From contig JANXBW010000005.1 in the NCBI GenBank assembly GCA_025060325.1, positions 62,001 to 126,000 of the forward strand: DNA of 64,000 nt, in the 5' to 3' direction. Position 1 is the stretch's first letter; the number at the start of each line of letters is the position of its first letter. The position numbers and the translations under genes were made by a program. A model generated the notes under the pieces. It was not told the DNA's origin. It saw only the letters and a list, made by a program, of their open reading frames with translations, and did not search any database. Positions 17,537 through 26,311 of this stretch are shown in pieces. The stretch is from Thermoguttaceae bacterium (GTDB lineage: Bacteria > Planctomycetota > Planctomycetia > Pirellulales > Thermoguttaceae).

Positions 17537-18427
17537 TTAGTGAATTTCTGCGGATTCCCTGATGAGCACACTGGCAAGCTGAGCTGCAGCTTCCTGCAAA
17601 GCTGAGTATTCGGCCCTTGTTTCCCGGGGGAACGAAGCCTGAGTTACGGTGTAAGTCTCCCTCTGGAGGGGGATTACCCCACCCAAAAGAGGCCTAATTC
17701 CCAAGAATTCCTCCATCGCCCCGATTAACAGACGAAAGGAGCGATGGGCCTCCTTGTGGGACTCGGCCAGGAAAATCATGACCACGGTGGCCGGGTAAGA
17801 TCGCATTCGCTTGACCTGAAGGTGTGTTCCGACCAAAGCCTCCCTGCTTGTCCGGCTAAACAAAATGACAAAGTGCGATCGCTTCCACCAGGCGGTTGTC
17901 CAGGTGTCGCAAGCCCTTCTACCTGCCGCTATCACCCAGGCATAATCCCTCAAACGCATCCTGCCAAAGTACTCGGGAAGTTTCGCCTCAGGGACAACGG
18001 ACTGGTAAACACCCTCGAGGATCTGGCTCGTCTGCCACTCGTATGGGTCGGGGGGTAAGGTTGTTGCCGAAAGGGGTTGCTCTGTCGGGAAAAGTACGGT
18101 CCCTTCCGTTCCAACCGAATCCAACCACCTGCGGTCGGTAATTCCCGGGGACCATTCGCGCGCGGGTTGTGGACTTATAAGCGAGGGCCCTTGAGGTCCG
18201 CCGAAACTTAGGAAGGAAGACTGACCTTTCGGATGGCAGGTCAGGGCCGGTTTATGTTTTTGGGCGCACTCGCTGGCAAGGAGCGTGGCCACGATGTCGG
18301 CTTCTTGGGCCGTTAGCGCGCCAGTCACAAGCACGGTTGTTGGACGGCCGAGTAAACTCCGCGGGGTTATCGCCCGGTTTCCTGCGTTTAGGACAAGTGA
18401 AGCTGCTTGATGCGCCGCAAAAACCAT
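17537..18427 (-). CDS. Degenerate FlhG/MinD-like protein (P-loop lost)
   Basis: A 296-residue protein not recognised by strong motifs. Residues 31-56 (TVLVTGALTAQEADIVATLL and onward) look like the start of a ParA/MinD-type NTPase, where VTSxxGGxGKT should stand; here no Gly-rich loop or Lys remains. Residues 161-190 (RDYAWVIAAG, then HFVILFSRTS) resemble the Walker-B strand and the following strand with the catalytic Asp lost. Residues ~225-258 (EAHRSFRLLIGAMEEFLGI then GVIPLQRE) resemble the FlhG segment ending in an LG.IP element. It sits between flhF and fliA, exactly where flhG/fleN normally lies. I infer a non-ATP-binding FlhG relative affecting flagellar number or placement with FlhF. 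The ATG at 18427 has a poor ribosome-binding site. Confidence 0.6.
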   Translation of the reverse strand: MVFAAHQAASLVLNAGNRAITPRSLLGRPTTVLVTGALTAQEADIVATLLASECAQKHKPALTCHPKGQSSFLSFGGPQGPSLISPQPAREWSPGITDRRWLDSVGTEGTVLFPTEQPLSATTLPPDPYEWQTSQILEGVYQSVVPEAKLPEYFGRMRLRDYAWVIAAGRRACDTWTTAWWKRSHFVILFSRTSREALVGTHLQVKRMRSYPATVVMIFLAESHKEAHRSFRLLIGAMEEFLGIRPLLGGVIPLQRETYTVTQASFPRETRAEYSALQEAAAQLASVLIRESAEIH

Positions 18428-18874
18428 GGGTGAGTTGCTAGTTCGGGCACCTGCGAAGAAAGCTAAAGAGTTAAGTTAGTGACTACTGATTGCGTTTATG
18501 AAGGCGGCTAATCAATTCTTCGATCGGTCCGTCATGCCGCTTTCGCCGAAGAAAGAGGGTTCGGCTCACAATTACCCTTTTGCCACTGCGCCACGCCGAC
18601 CGGCATCCTTACCGGTGCGAATTATGTTTATGGCGGACGGGCGACCTGGTTATCCACACCTCCGGGCGATGCCGCTTGTTATTAGCGACTTTCAGCTCGA
18701 CAGGTCATGGCCAGTTGACACTTATTCTTTTTCGCTGGAGCAGTTTGCCAACATTATGAAGGGCCTTTCTGGGAATTTTCCAGAAGAGCCAAACCGCGCG
18801 TGCTTTTTGTGCGCTCGACATGCCGAATAAAAAGACACCCTTCTGCTTCCAGTCGGCCGGCGATGTAAGCGTTC
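18428..18874. other. Spacer between flhF and the flhG-like gene
   Basis: A 110-codon plus-strand frame at 18498-18830 has no recognisable domain and lies opposite to the run of flagellar genes; I do not call it. No strong hairpin or promoter is seen. Confidence 0.45.
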
Positions 18875-20077
18875 TTAGTGCCTTTTGACTGATTCCCAGC
18901 CCAGGAGAAGTCGGGCAAGTCGGGAGATCTCCGCTACTTCGATATCCTCAGGCACATTTTGGCCCGTTGTCAAGTAGCTTAGTGGTAACCGGCAGGTCCT
19001 TAAAAGTGGCAGCAAATGCCCCAGGGTATTTGCCTCGTCCAATTTGGTAAGGATTAGCGCGGTCGTGCCTACGTTCGCGAATTGTTCGGCCGTTAGTTGA
19101 AGTGTCTTCGGAGCGGCCACAGCACTAAGCACAAGGTGAACTTCGTCGGCCCGAGCCTCGGTGAGGAATGCTTTTAGCTCCTGAAGCTTGATTTCGTCAC
19201 GTGGGCTCCGCCCGGCTGTGTCCATAAGGATGAGATCGAGGTGCTCGAGCCGGCGGACTGTCTCCCGCATCTCTCGGGGGGTGGCAACAACATGCATGGG
19301 AAGGTCGATGATCTCGGCATAGGTCCGCAGTTGCTCCACGGCAGCAATTCGATAGGTGTCGACGGTGATCAGGCCGACGTTGCGACGCTCCCGAAGGCGA
19401 TAATGGGCAGCCAGCTTCGCGATGGTCGTAGTTTTTCCGACACCTGTTGGACCTACAAGGGCGACTAACCGGCGTCGTCCTGGCTCCACGGCAATGGGGC
19501 CGGTTGTGCTTAGTCCTTCTTCAACCAACCGGCACAAATGTGCCCGCAGCAGTTTAGGATCAAGTAGATCCGGTCCACTTGTCGACTGCCGGACCCTTTC
19601 GACGTATTCTCGAGCCAACTCTTCGGGGACATCCGCCTCGATCAAATCGGTGAACATCCGGAAAAGCGACTCGGGCAGTTCCCCCGCCTGACCCCCTCGA
19701 GACCGCTGGCACAATTCCCGCACCATGCCATGCAGGTCGATGATTTTGCCTGCAATTTCGCGCGACCAACGAGGGCCAAAAGGGTCAGAATTGGGTGCGG
19801 CAACCGCCTCAGTGCGAGCTTCCGGAGCTTTCACGGCCGAGGGGGCAGCAGATACCGTCCTGGGTGGTTGGTAAACAGGCTCAGGGGCCAATTTGTAGGG
19901 AACGCGCACCCCGCAGGAAGCAGTAACTTCGATCTCCCGGGTGCCTGGCAAAAGGCCGAAAAGTCGGCTTCGACGGACTTCGCGTGCATGAAGAATGGCA
20001 GCGTCCGGGCCAAGCTCCCGGCGGATGATCTCCATGGCCTCCTGCATTGTGGCTGCCCGATAGGTGCGGATCTCCAT
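18875..20077 (-). CDS. flhF: Flagellar biosynthesis SRP-type GTPase FlhF
   Basis: A 400-residue signal-recognition-particle-family GTPase that recruits early flagellar components to the cell pole. The N-terminus (MEIRTYRAATMQEAMEIIRRELGPDA) is the typical FlhF B-domain start, followed by a variable Pro/Ala-rich linker, an N domain, then the G domain with GPTGVGKTT (about 209-217), the DTYRIAAVEQLRTYAEI insertion-box region, DTAGRSPRD and TKLDE. The ATG at 20077 is preferred: GGAGGT lies about 10 bases upstream and the protein starts at the conserved MEIR. A TTG at 20095 is possible. It is preceded by flhA (827 bp away) and followed by the degenerate FlhG-like gene, which would normally be its regulator. 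Confidence 0.95.
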   Translation of the reverse strand: MEIRTYRAATMQEAMEIIRRELGPDAAILHAREVRRSRLFGLLPGTREIEVTASCGVRVPYKLAPEPVYQPPRTVSAAPSAVKAPEARTEAVAAPNSDPFGPRWSREIAGKIIDLHGMVRELCQRSRGGQAGELPESLFRMFTDLIEADVPEELAREYVERVRQSTSGPDLLDPKLLRAHLCRLVEEGLSTTGPIAVEPGRRRLVALVGPTGVGKTTTIAKLAAHYRLRERRNVGLITVDTYRIAAVEQLRTYAEIIDLPMHVVATPREMRETVRRLEHLDLILMDTAGRSPRDEIKLQELKAFLTEARADEVHLVLSAVAAPKTLQLTAEQFANVGTTALILTKLDEANTLGHLLPLLRTCRLPLSYLTTGQNVPEDIEVAEISRLARLLLGWESVKRH

Positions 20078-20904
20078 GGTCGACGGCACCTCCAATCTTG
20101 TTGATGATTGGAACTTTGTCCTTTGTTGGCTAAGCGAGGTTAATAACCAGGCTTAGGACCAAAGAAGGTCCCCCGGTTTAGTTAGCCCCAGCTTGGCGAA
20201 GTGAACTTGCCGCTGGGAAGCCTTCTCGTCCGGCCGCTGAGCGACCGCCGGCCCTCCTGCGCGGCTAAGCTAGCCACGATGGTGATTAATTGCCTTAGGA
20301 TGAGGATGAAGCCGTTTTCGGCCTGATTCGTTGACAGTCTTTTTGAGAAAAGTCGCCGTTTTACTACCCGCACGAGCTAACTACTGCGCTTGATGGATTA
20401 GTGGTTTCCTAAAAAGTGCGCCATCCGGCTAAAACACCCGTGGCGGAGCGACAGATTGGCTTTGGCCTTGCTGCCCCACGCAGTAGGCTCAAACACCCTA
20501 CCGCACTCGTTTTTGGATGCCGCTTTATCGCCGGCGGTCAACCACTTAATGCTTGGGCTAAAAATCCTACGAAGTAGCTAGGTGAAACAAGCTTAGCAAT
20601 GTCCCTCCGTATCGGAAAAGCCAGCTATTGTGCCCAAAGTACGCCAAGAGAAAATCCGATCCTCCGCACCTAGTGAAGGAACCGGGAACTGCCAATACAA
20701 TTCCGGCCCAATTTGCGCTCTGAATTTCTCGGGCGATAAGCCCCCTCTCATCGCGCTCTTGGTTGGAGCTGGCCGTCTCTGTCCGGAGGAGGCCGATCCC
20801 TAATCGCGGGAAAACTAGCTCAGGAGCTCAGAACTCCAGGCACTGGTCAGGATCTCCCACAACTCGGCGTATCTTTTCTGTTTCAAGCAATCCTCATAAA
20901 CCCT
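20078..20904. other. 0.8-kb spacer between flhA and flhF
   Basis: No convincing frame or RNA gene. A small inverted repeat near 20821-20836 (GGAG/CTCC arms) lies just past the flhA stop and is followed on the minus strand by GTTTT; it might end flhA transcription. The spacing is long for a flhA-flhF pair. Confidence 0.45.
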
Positions 20905-23013
20905 CTAGATTGCCAGGTCATTGACCATCGCGACCGATTCGACGCGTGTATCTCGGGTGACTTCGTTGTAGCTGAGCACGATAACCTCCGGCAAATGCCC
21001 GGCGATTAGTTGCTTGAGAATCGGCCTGATTTGCGGACTAACCAGGACAATGGGCCGCCGATGCTGATGCACCAGCTGCTGAACAGCGGAAGCGATATTG
21101 CGGCAAAGAACCTCGATTTGCTGCGGTGGCATGCGGATTAGGACTCCTCGCTCCGTGTACTCGGCCCCAGCGCGAATCCTGTCCTCTAACCTGGGGTCCA
21201 GGGTGACCACCCATAGCCGGCCTTCGGCATCGCGGTACCGGCCGGAAATGACCCGGCCCAATCGTGCGCGGACAAACTCTGTCAGGAGCACCGGATCTTT
21301 GGTTCGCGGTGCATAGTCACCGAGTGTTTCTAAGATGAGGCCCAGGTGGCGGATCGGTACCTGCTCGCGGAGAAGGAGCTGAAGGACCTGCTGAACCTCC
21401 GCAAGCTTCATTACGCCGGGAATCAATTCCTCAACGGTGGCCGGTGAATGTTGCTTCAATTGATCGATAAGATGTTTGGTAGCATCGCGAGTCAGAAGCT
21501 CGTCTGCATGCTTCCGGACTGTTTCGGTTAGATGAGTGGCGATGACCGCTGATGGTTCGACCACAGTGTAGCCCGCAAGTTCTGCCTGATCACGGAAGCG
21601 GGGTTCAATCCATAAAGCTGGTGAGCCGAAGGCTGGATCGCGGGTAGGTGCTCCGGGTATCGTCCCGGTGGTAAGGCCACTGTCGATAGCCAGTAGAAGA
21701 TCCGGGCGGACCTCTCCGCTTGCGACGGTCACCCCGTGGAGCTTGATCCTGTATTGATGTGGATCCAGGTTGAAATTGTCTCGAATACGGACTTTGGGCA
21801 GGATAATGCCGATGTCGGCGGCCAAATGTTGACGTATACGCTGGATCCTCTCCAGGAGATCGCCACCGCGTTTGGGATCGGCCAGCCGAATTAGGCCGAC
21901 TCCAATTTCGATCTCCAGGGGATCGACAGTCAAAAAGTCCTCGATCTTTTCCTCGGGTTTCTTGGCTGCCTCAGCTTGCTTGGACGCTTCTTCTGAGAGC
22001 TTCCTCTTGGCCGCCCGTCGGGAAAGGACTGCAGCCAAGCCCACGCAGCTTGCCCCGAGTGTCAGAAGGGGAATTGTGGGCAGTCTAGTAAACACAAGTA
22101 AGCTGAGGAACGCGCCGGCAATCCCCAGGGCTTCTGGTCGGGAGAACAATTGTTCGACGAATTGGCTAGGCAAATGCGAGGGGTGGCTACTGCGGGTGAT
22201 GAGCACGCCAGCAGCTACGGAAACCAAAAATGCGGGGATCTGACTTACCAGTCCGTCACCAATGGTCAATTTCGTGTACACGGAGACTGCTTCGGAGAGG
22301 CTCATGCCGCCTTCCCCTACGCCGATAATAAGCCCGCCAATAATGTTGATCAATGTAATGACCACACCAGCGATAGCATCGCCACGAACGAACTTGCTTG
22401 CACCGTCCATGGCGCCAAAAAAGTCGGCTTGACGGGATATTTCTTCGCGGCGCCGCTGCGCTTCCTTTTCGTCGATGATGCCGGCGTTGAGATCGGCGTC
22501 GATCGCCATCTGCCGTCCCGGCATCCCGTCAAGGACAAATCGGGCAGCCACCTCGCTAATTCGCGTGGCGCCCTTAGTGATCACGACAAATTGAATGACA
22601 ACGATAATTAGGAAGATGATCATTCCGACAACGATCCGGTCACCAGCCACGAATTCGCCGAATGACCGGACGACTGCCCCTGCGGCATCGAGGCCCTCTG
22701 TCGGTCCGCGGGTAAGGATTAGGCGGGTTGTGGCAACGTTAAGCACGAGGCGCACAAGCGTCGTCCACAAAAGCAAGGTGGGAAAGATGCTGAATTCGAG
22801 AGGAGTCGACACATAAACAGTAGTAAGCAGCATGATGACTGCCAGAGTGATGTTCGCGGCGAGCAGGACATCGACAAGGGGGGAGGGAAGAGGCACCAAG
22901 ATAACGATGATTGTCGCAATCAGCCCAAGGGGAAGGATGAGACCCTCAGCGCGACCGAAGTTTCCAAGAAGTCTTGGGGATGATGCGCTCGTAGAGCTCA
23001 ACGCTTGCGCCAT
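20905..23013 (-). CDS. flhA: Flagellar export apparatus protein FlhA
   Basis: A 702-residue FHIPEP-family protein, the large inner-membrane component of the flagellar type III export gate. The N-terminal half has eight hydrophobic helices with the FHIPEP cytoplasmic loop (RISEVAARFVLDGMPGRQMAIDADLNAG and onward). After a charged linker (~320-370) the cytosolic domain (SD1-SD4) binds export chaperones and substrates. Length is normal for FlhA, and a virulence-type SctV is less likely given the flhF and fliA neighbours. The ATG at 23013 has no obvious ribosome-binding site but begins close to the expected N-terminus. Flagellar genes such as flhB are not in the window. Confidence 0.96.
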   Translation of the reverse strand: MAQALSSTSASSPRLLGNFGRAEGLILPLGLIATIIVILVPLPSPLVDVLLAANITLAVIMLLTTVYVSTPLEFSIFPTLLLWTTLVRLVLNVATTRLILTRGPTEGLDAAGAVVRSFGEFVAGDRIVVGMIIFLIIVVIQFVVITKGATRISEVAARFVLDGMPGRQMAIDADLNAGIIDEKEAQRRREEISRQADFFGAMDGASKFVRGDAIAGVVITLINIIGGLIIGVGEGGMSLSEAVSVYTKLTIGDGLVSQIPAFLVSVAAGVLITRSSHPSHLPSQFVEQLFSRPEALGIAGAFLSLLVFTRLPTIPLLTLGASCVGLAAVLSRRAAKRKLSEEASKQAEAAKKPEEKIEDFLTVDPLEIEIGVGLIRLADPKRGGDLLERIQRIRQHLAADIGIILPKVRIRDNFNLDPHQYRIKLHGVTVASGEVRPDLLLAIDSGLTTGTIPGAPTRDPAFGSPALWIEPRFRDQAELAGYTVVEPSAVIATHLTETVRKHADELLTRDATKHLIDQLKQHSPATVEELIPGVMKLAEVQQVLQLLLREQVPIRHLGLILETLGDYAPRTKDPVLLTEFVRARLGRVISGRYRDAEGRLWVVTLDPRLEDRIRAGAEYTERGVLIRMPPQQIEVLCRNIASAVQQLVHQHRRPIVLVSPQIRPILKQLIAGHLPEVIVLSYNEVTRDTRVESVAMVNDLAI

Positions 23014-23113
23014 TGTGAAAGGCAGCGATAAAAGCTTATCTCAAATGAGAACACGTCGAGGTGTAAAGTCGGACCTGAACGTGAGAAGACCTCTCCTATC
23101 CGCTCACCGGGCT

Positions 23114-23125
23114 GAGATATATCTC
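23114..23125. promoter_or_regulatory. 12-bp palindrome upstream of flhA
   Basis: Perfect palindrome GAGATATATCTC, 101 bp upstream of the flhA start codon. Position would suit an operator, but no second copy was seen and chance is possible. Confidence 0.25.
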
Positions 23126-23658
23126 TAGCGATTAGGTCGACGTGTTTGGGCAGCACGGCATCGTTTTGCCGGTGAAACGGAACCCGCGCCCCGCGTCAGC
23201 AGCGGCGAAGAACAATCGGCCGGATGCCACCTGTTTTGGGCGCCTTTATCAAACGCCGGACCGCCCGGGTTCGCCGACAAGCTCAAAGGTACCCGGGGGC
23301 CGTCCGCCGGGTCCAGCCCGGTTTGGGTCAAGGGCCGGTATGGGAGGCAAGGGTATGCGCTTCGGTGCTAAAGCGGGTGAGCCTACACCGCATCCCGACT
23401 ATTGGTTGCGATAGGCAAATTAGGGAATCGCACGCCAAAGTGGAGCGCTGGCGGTGCCAGGCAATTTCCGCACACATTGCCGCTAGGGCGGGCATTTCTC
23501 ATCAAGGTCTCCCTGCCGTGCTTTTTGGGGAGAAGCGCCCCACGGATAGCGCGGGCATTTGGCTTACCAGCCCCGCGAGTCGCCCTTAACAAGTGTGACC
23601 GGCTACCCCTCTCGAGTAGGGTAAGGTTTCCGTCTCATGATGGTCCCGGTCCCTGGCG

Positions 23659-23700
23659 TCGGAGACATCATTTATCCGGTCGGAAACACTATTTATCCGT
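23659..23700. repeat. Two tandem 21-bp direct repeats
   Basis: Two adjacent 21-bp units (23659-23679 and 23680-23700) share 17 of 21 positions: TCGGA.ACA..ATTTATCCG. The 21-bp period is two helical turns, a common spacing for protein-binding repeats. They lie in the intergenic region between flhA and the J-like/TPR gene, both transcribed away on the minus strand or ending towards it. Confidence 0.6.
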
Positions 23701-24090
23701 AAGTTAGAGCGAATAGAGAGAGCCGATTGGCGTGAGCTTTTGGGGGGCCCTAATTGGGGGCGGACGGCCTCAGCCAAACTTGAGCGCCAAATTGCCGGTT
23801 CTATCGCGTGGAGCGCCAAACCTGGGGATTCCTTCTACTAAATAGCTCCACACGGGCGGGATAGCGCAAGTACCTAAACTTGATCTCGCCAAATAAAAAG
23901 GCTCGGCCCTCTCTACGAGTTCTGCCAGCAAGCCGCTGCGCGCTGCGCTTCCGTTGTGGAGCTTTCTAGGATCCCTGCGGACCTCCGCCGCCGTTGGGCA
24001 GGGCTCTCGGCCCGCGTGGAGGAGATTTTTACCGTCACCGATCGCAATCGTAATAATTCGCGATGTCCGCGACCCGATTAGGTCCGCGCG

Positions 24091-25935
24091 TTAGGGGGCG
24101 ATTGGGTTCCCTTGGGGTGTCAGCTCACGGAGGAGTTTTTCCAGCCGCAACCGGGTAAATCCGGTCGTATCCGGCAAGGCCAATCTGTACCAATAAAGCG
24201 CCCTGGCCACATAACGTGCCCGAAGTGGCGACGGAGCGTCGGTCGAAGCTTCCCGCCACCTATCCCCTAGAGCTACTTTCTCCCGGGCAGGGAGACTGGG
24301 GCTGGCTGATACCTCGGCCTCCGCTAATGTCCGGAGTTTTTCGTCGCTGCCCTGGGCCAAGTGCTTAAAACCCTCAGCGAAATCCGGATTTGCGCGGAAA
24401 AAGCAAAGGTAAAGGCCCAAGGCAAGATGGGCCTCCGGGTCCTGGGGATTTGATGCCAAGGTTTTTTGGGCCTCCATTGCCCGACGGTGGGAGTCCTCCA
24501 CTAGAGGAAGTAGCCGCAACTCATCCGCCGCAAGTTGCAAGAGAGCCTGATCCTTTGCTTGCTGCGCCAAATCTTGCGCTTTTTCCAAGAAACTTTTCGC
24601 CCGGGTGTGGTCGCCACTATCGGCTGCCAGTCCCGACTCGAAAATCAGCAAGCGCGCGATGTCCCGCCGGAATTCCAACCCGCGAGCACTCAGATCGGCG
24701 GCCACCAAAAGTTCGTCAACAAGATCGCTGCGCCGAATCTCAAAGGTCGCACACAGCTGATCAACTGCTCGGCGTAGGAGGACGGCCAGATCTGCTTCGA
24801 TAGCCGACTCGGCCACGGCACGCAGAAGTGCAAAACGCTCCGCTGGATCCTCAAGTTGACCAGCAAGGTCGATTAGCTGTCCGAGAAGTTGTTCACGAGC
24901 GGAGCGATCCGCGTTCTGGCTGAGGATTTCTCGCACTTTTTGTTCATACTTCGTTCGCGCCGCCAGAATCTGCGCTTGGTCCGGCACGGGCAACTTGGTG
25001 CCTCCGGCTGGTGCAGTCATTTGCGGAGAAGGCGTTTCCGATTGGGCGGTCGCGAGGGCCTCCGTTTGATCTTCTTGTCCCTGGGTAGGAGTTTGGGCAC
25101 CTCCAGAAGGGGAAGGTGCCCCCTGGGACGCGGCCACCTCCGATGAGTCTAACGGCTTAGCCGGCTGATCGCTCGAGGTGCTTGGTGGCGGGGCCGAGGA
25201 ATTTTCGGTCGGTTCGGCAGGACGCTTTTCCCCTTGGCCTGGCAGCTCGCTAGAAGGCTGGGCAGACGGCTTTTCTTCCGCCGAGGTCTCATCGCGGATG
25301 GCTAGCGCCGTTCGCGGAACTCGTTGGAGAAGTACGATACCCAAGGTAAGGAGGGCGCAAACGACGATCAGGTAACCGGCCGTCCACAGATACTTGTAGA
25401 TGAGTTGTAGTTCTTCGACCGGCCGGGGCGCTTTTTCAGAAGATCTAGCCGGAGAGCGCTCACCATCTGGGCTTGCCGGTTGCCAAAGCAAAGACGACGA
25501 AATCTTTTCTAAGGCGTTGCGTGGCCACCTTAAGAGAAATGCCAGGGGAAAGCCCCAGACGCGGCGACCCTCGGCGGCGGATGCGCCGGCTGAAATGCTA
25601 CCCACTTCCGCTGGGAAGGGCGGCACGGGTGCTCGGGCGGCTAGGTGCTCCCGCAGGGCAAAGTCGTAAGCCTCTTTGGCCTTGGGATCGAGCAGGCAAG
25701 CCCGGGCAGCAATGAGTTCTTGGAGGAGTTGCTGGGCTTCGGCGGCATGTTCCCCCGTCAGAAACCGCCGAATGTACGAAATCTGCCGGTCAGCACAGTT
25801 TTGAATTACCTCCGCGTCGTATTCGAAAAGCTCGAGGCCTAACAGGCGGTAATGGTTCGGGGGACGCTGTGGATCACGGATCCCGAGCCATACCAGATAA
25901 GGATCGAATGACTGCTTTTTACTGGCAGGACCCAC
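24091..25935 (-). CDS. J-like domain, transmembrane and TPR-like protein
   Basis: A 614-residue protein of a type I associate with planctomycetes. Residues ~10-80 hold a DnaJ-like helical domain (FDPYLVWLGI, HYRLLGLELFEYDAEVI, then ADRQISYIRRF) without a clear HPD motif, so it is unlikely to be a normal Hsp70 co-chaperone. One membrane helix follows near residues 190-212 (YLIVVCALLTLGIVLL), then a Pro/Ser/Glu/Gln-rich linker of ~110 residues and an alpha-helical C-terminal half with TPR-like repeats, ending in a RARYVARALYWYRLAL motif. It probably sits in the cytoplasmic membrane as a scaffold. The GTG at 25935 is preferred because GGAG lies 8-9 bases upstream; a TTG at 25977 would add 14 residues. 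Confidence 0.75.
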   Translation of the reverse strand: MGPASKKQSFDPYLVWLGIRDPQRPPNHYRLLGLELFEYDAEVIQNCADRQISYIRRFLTGEHAAEAQQLLQELIAARACLLDPKAKEAYDFALREHLAARAPVPPFPAEVGSISAGASAAEGRRVWGFPLAFLLRWPRNALEKISSSLLWQPASPDGERSPARSSEKAPRPVEELQLIYKYLWTAGYLIVVCALLTLGIVLLQRVPRTALAIRDETSAEEKPSAQPSSELPGQGEKRPAEPTENSSAPPPSTSSDQPAKPLDSSEVAASQGAPSPSGGAQTPTQGQEDQTEALATAQSETPSPQMTAPAGGTKLPVPDQAQILAARTKYEQKVREILSQNADRSAREQLLGQLIDLAGQLEDPAERFALLRAVAESAIEADLAVLLRRAVDQLCATFEIRRSDLVDELLVAADLSARGLEFRRDIARLLIFESGLAADSGDHTRAKSFLEKAQDLAQQAKDQALLQLAADELRLLPLVEDSHRRAMEAQKTLASNPQDPEAHLALGLYLCFFRANPDFAEGFKHLAQGSDEKLRTLAEAEVSASPSLPAREKVALGDRWREASTDAPSPLRARYVARALYWYRLALPDTTGFTRLRLEKLLRELTPQGNPIAP

Positions 25936-26311
25936 TGCCGGCTCTCCACGCCCGCCACGTCCGCAGTTTGTAAGCAAGGCCTAATCCCAGCAAATGCAAA
26001 GTAAACACCAGAGCTTGCGCCTCGGCCCTAATTCCCCGCCAAAACCTTACCGCTTATTGTCCCGGTTAAATAAACGGGCGGCTTATCGGGCGAACTACTG
26101 CAGCTTTGTCAACAACGATACCTTATGATTTGCCAGGGCGCACAGGGCTCATGCGAAAGCAATACAAAGACAGTTTCCCGCAAACGCCACACAATTGGCC
26201 TGACGCGAGCCCGTCCGGGAGCCAACCGTTCTTGGCGCTTGTGAAATCAGGCCCTCGAGTAGGTCCCGTCGTTTGTTTTTAAGGACAGGTGCTTCGATAC
26301 ACAGCAGGCAC
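25936..26311. other. Gene-free spacer
   Basis: The segment between purB and the J-like/TPR gene shows only a short CCCG/CGGG hairpin (26061-26078) and a TTGACA on the minus strand near 26104-26109 with no good -10 partner. Nothing else is recognised. Confidence 0.4.

Larger units (their letters stand above)
23014..24090. other. 1.1-kb spacer upstream of flhA
   Basis: Several overlapping frames without domains or ribosome-binding sites were judged chance. Contents of note are a 12-bp perfect palindrome (23114-23125) about 100 bp upstream of flhA and a tandem 21-bp repeat (23659-23700). Confidence 0.5.

Noticed and set aside
18498-18830. 110-codon plus-strand frame between flhF and the flhG-like gene
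   Set aside because: No domain or good start signal, and opposite in direction to the flagellar genes.
23224-23589. Frame of 121 codons upstream of flhA
   Set aside because: Overlaps other similar-length frames; Arg/Pro-rich composition is typical of chance frames in GC-rich DNA.
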